Below are positions 15,426-16,211 of a stretch of DNA of 16,211 bases, in pieces. The stretch comes from an uncultured Novosphingobium sp. (GTDB lineage: Bacteria; Pseudomonadota; Alphaproteobacteria; Sphingomonadales; Sphingomonadaceae). Positions within the stretch are counted from its first letter, which is position 1. Each line of letters begins with the position of its first letter. A program made the translations under genes and the position numbers. The stretch covers positions 1 through 16,211 of the forward strand of contig CALLNA010000070.1 in assembly GCA_938005655.1 (NCBI GenBank), written 5' to 3'. The notes beneath the pieces are model-generated. The model had not been told where the DNA came from, ran no database searches, and worked only from the letters and a program-made list of their open reading frames with translations.

Positions 15426-15644
15426 ATGCTTGGCAAGGTGATCGGAGCGATAGCCGGCGAACGAATCGCACGGCAGGTGGGCGGCATGAGCGAGACCGGC
15501 GGCGCCCTGCTCGGTGCGAGCGCCGCCGTGGTGCTGCGCCGGTTGGGCCCGGTGGGCCTGCTCACCGCGGCGGTCGGCGGCTATGCGCTCAAGCGCTACC
15601 TCGCAAAGCGCCGCGCGGCGGGCGAGGGCATGGCCCCAGGCTGA
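15426..15644 (+). CDS. Small glycine-rich hydrophobic protein, probably membrane-associated
   Basis: 72 residues, ATG 15426, with GGAG (15413-15416) nine bases upstream. I do not recognise a named family. The sequence is MLGKVIGAIAGERIARQVGG, then ETGGALLGASAAVVLRRLGPVGLLTAAVGGYALKRYLAKRR. There are two or three short hydrophobic, Gly/Ala-rich segments split by arginines, with a strongly basic end before a short GEGMAPG tail. The pattern suggests a small membrane-inserted or membrane-associated protein with glycine-zipper-like packing (G-A-I-A-G, G-G-A-L-L-G-A-S). The GGAAC-type element upstream hints at stress induction. It follows the TetR gene by 58 nt on the same strand but probably has its own promoter. 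Function unknown; a real gene on codon use, ribosome site and promoter. Confidence 0.75.
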   Translation: MLGKVIGAIAGERIARQVGGMSETGGALLGASAAVVLRRLGPVGLLTAAVGGYALKRYLAKRRAAGEGMAPG

Positions 15645-15659
15645 CCCGGCAGCCCCGCA

Positions 15660-15677
15660 TTCGGGCACGTTCGGGCA
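15660..15677 (+). repeat. Tandem TTCGGGCA direct repeats
   Basis: TTCGGGCA occurs at 15660-15667 and 15670-15677, 10 nt apart (one helical turn), directly upstream of the hairpin and TTGACA promoter. Repeats in helical phase can be activator or repressor half-sites. Short and possibly fortuitous. Confidence 0.35.
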
Positions 15678-15695
15678 GCGGAATACGATTCCGCT
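15677..15695. promoter_or_regulatory. Hairpin AGCGGAAT-ACG-ATTCCGCT abutting a -35 box
   Basis: A perfect 8-bp inverted repeat with a 3-nt spacer, 33 nt after the stop of the 72-aa gene. It could be that gene's terminator, although only two T residues follow. Its last base is also the first T of TTGACA, so it could equally be an operator for the promoter that follows. Confidence 0.5.
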
Positions 15696-15723
15696 TGACA
15701 AAGTGAACCATATGGGTTATGTG
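15695..15723 (+). promoter_or_regulatory. Strong-looking sigma-70 promoter with internal CCATATGG palindrome
   Basis: A consensus -35 TTGACA (15695-15700) and a TATGTG -10 (15718-15723) are separated by the ideal 17 nt. The spacer holds AACCATATGGGTT (15706-15718), with the perfect core CCATATGG (15708-15715). This is a placement typical of TetR/MarR-type repressor sites. No gene that I can defend begins downstream within the window. Confidence 0.6.
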
Positions 15724-15840
15724 GTCCGCCGTCGTCGCGGTGGATGTCAACGCCGCCGACGATCCACGCGGCGGGTGCGGGTGGGCGGTCAGGCCTTCGC
15801 TTCCCTTGCCTCCCCGCAAATCAACGGTCGGCGTTGTCCC

Positions 15841-15860
15841 GCGGATGCCCCGGCATCCGC
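15841..15860. repeat. GGATGC-type palindrome
   Basis: GCGGATGCCCCGGCATCCGC has 9-nt complementary arms around CC (a 4-nt loop when folded as 8 bp). A further CCGGATGC follows at 15866-15873, so the GGATGC/GCATCC hexamer appears three times in about 35 nt. Could be one unit of a REP family or the stem of an RNA. Confidence 0.4.
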
Positions 15861-16123
15861 TCCGCCGGATGCGAGGATGAACCAGGGGTATGCCCCAAGG
15901 CAGGCGGCAGGGGTGCGAGCCCGTCCCGCCACCTCCCTCGCACCACAGGGCCGAGACTGTGTGGGTTTCGTGCGTGTCCCGCCAGCCATTCGCAAGCAAT
16001 CACGCCAAGCCAGGCCTGTATGGTCCAGGCACCAGCGCCGGCCGTTGTCCCGTCCGCGTCCTGTTCTTCCCTCCCGGCGTTACCCCGCATTCGCCAGCGG
16101 GGGGTGAGGTGTGTCCGCCTCCG

Positions 16124-16157
16124 TCTCCTCCTTCTCCTCCTCCTCCTCCTTCCCCCC
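16124..16157 (+). repeat. 34-nt homopyrimidine tract with (TCC)5
   Basis: Uninterrupted C/T on the plus strand from 16124 to 16157, including five perfect TCC repeats (16135-16149) and a run of six C. The minus strand is a GGA-repeat purine tract of the kind that can form triplex or quadruplex structures. Low-complexity, variable-number-prone DNA. Confidence 0.75.
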
Positions 16158-16166
16158 ACCTCGTCG

Positions 16167-16185
16167 CCCCGGACTTGATCCGGGG
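16167..16185. repeat. REP-like intergenic palindrome
   Basis: CCCCGGACTTGATCCGGGG has perfect 7-nt arms and a CTTGA loop, followed by CCCCGCTTCTTCC. I recall palindromes of this form, with the same CTTGA loop and downstream CCCGCTT, as highly repeated between genes of sphingomonads and other alphaproteobacteria. Only one copy is in this window, so its repetitiveness here is knowledge from elsewhere. Confidence 0.6.
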
Positions 16186-16211
16186 CCCCGCTTCTTCCTG
16201 CGCGACGTCGG

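Larger units (their letters stand above)
15724..16211. other. Gene-free tract of about 490 nt with several hairpins, nature unknown
   Basis: All frames on both strands were considered. The open frames here are Arg/Pro/Ser-rich or low-complexity, overlap each other and lack ribosome-binding sites, so none is called. Visible structures include a bulged stem CGCGGTGGAT (15736-15745)/ATCCACGCG (15762-15770) and the near-palindrome at 15841-15860 with further GGATGC copies after it. GGTGCGAG (15912-15919) pairs with CTCGCACC (15937-15944), and CCCCGC (16083-16088) pairs with GCGGGG (16097-16102). The homopyrimidine tract and REP-like palindrome listed separately complete it. It may be a non-coding RNA, a decayed element, or leader sequence of something beyond the edge. 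Confidence 0.5.

Noticed and set aside
15589..15999. 136-codon minus-strand frame beginning MLANGWRDTHETHTVSALW
   Set aside because: It runs back through the hairpin and TTGACA promoter and overlaps the end of the 72-aa gene. It has no ribosome site and no domain I recognise. Kept only as a reason to search the region.
15744..16178. 144-codon plus-strand frame ending in a poly-Leu stretch
   Set aside because: The Leu run is just the TCC/CTC tract translated. The rest is low-complexity with no ribosome site.
15724..16211. tRNA, tmRNA or RNase P RNA in the right-hand tract
   Set aside because: No T-loop GGTTCGAATCC-like block, no CCA-type acceptor pairing, and none of the conserved tmRNA or RNase P motifs I know.
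1..16211. CRISPR array, insertion sequence or integrase
   Set aside because: No regularly spaced repeats longer than ten bases, and no transposase or recombinase motif in any frame.

Overview
This is a GC-rich window of about 70% GC whose gene content and signals point to an alphaproteobacterium, most likely a sphingomonad. The pointers are a hybrid malic enzyme/phosphotransacetylase, a NodT-type efflux operon, a GGAAC-N16-GGTT element resembling the alphaproteobacterial general-stress (EcfG) promoter, and a CCCCGGA-CTTGA-TCCGGGG palindrome of a kind I recall as common between sphingomonad genes. The placement is by pattern recognition; no search was run.

Layout. Positions 1-1986 (+) hold the 3' seven-eighths of maeB. 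A convergent 191-aa protein of unknown function follows (2053-2628, -), with a Cys-His-Asp arrangement like transglutaminase-type folds. After a short intergenic stretch come a 62-aa FlbD-like protein (2867-3055, +) and a large Tat-exported protein (3196-5331, +) that looks like a tannase-type alpha/beta-hydrolase. From 5333 to 14611 everything is on the minus strand. In transcription order these are the outer-membrane factor, the membrane-fusion lipoprotein and the RND pump, joined by ATGA stop/start overlaps, then two flavoproteins joined by a GTGA overlap, then trmB. A TetR-family regulator (14732-15367, +) is divergent from the efflux operon. A 36-bp inverted repeat with perfect 10-nt arms lies in the AT-rich gap between them and is the obvious operator candidate. 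A 72-aa glycine-rich hydrophobic protein (15426-15644, +) follows, preceded by the EcfG-like element.

The last ~570 bases contain no gene I would defend. They do contain short direct repeats, a hairpin abutting a TTGACA -35 box, a CCATATGG palindrome inside that promoter, several further hairpins, a 34-nt homopyrimidine tract and the REP-like palindrome. This is the least explained part of the window.

How the parts work together. The three efflux genes would form one tripartite pump spanning both membranes, probably repressed by the TetR protein. The two flavoproteins and trmB may be read from the same or overlapping transcripts but are not obviously related to efflux. The left half is central metabolism plus secretion genes with no clear joint role. 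I see no CRISPR array, transposase, integrase, tRNA or rRNA. Most of the window is ordinary chromosome, and I do not see a convincing new multi-gene system. The best leads are the gene-free right end, the unusual Tat-exported hydrolase and the two small proteins.
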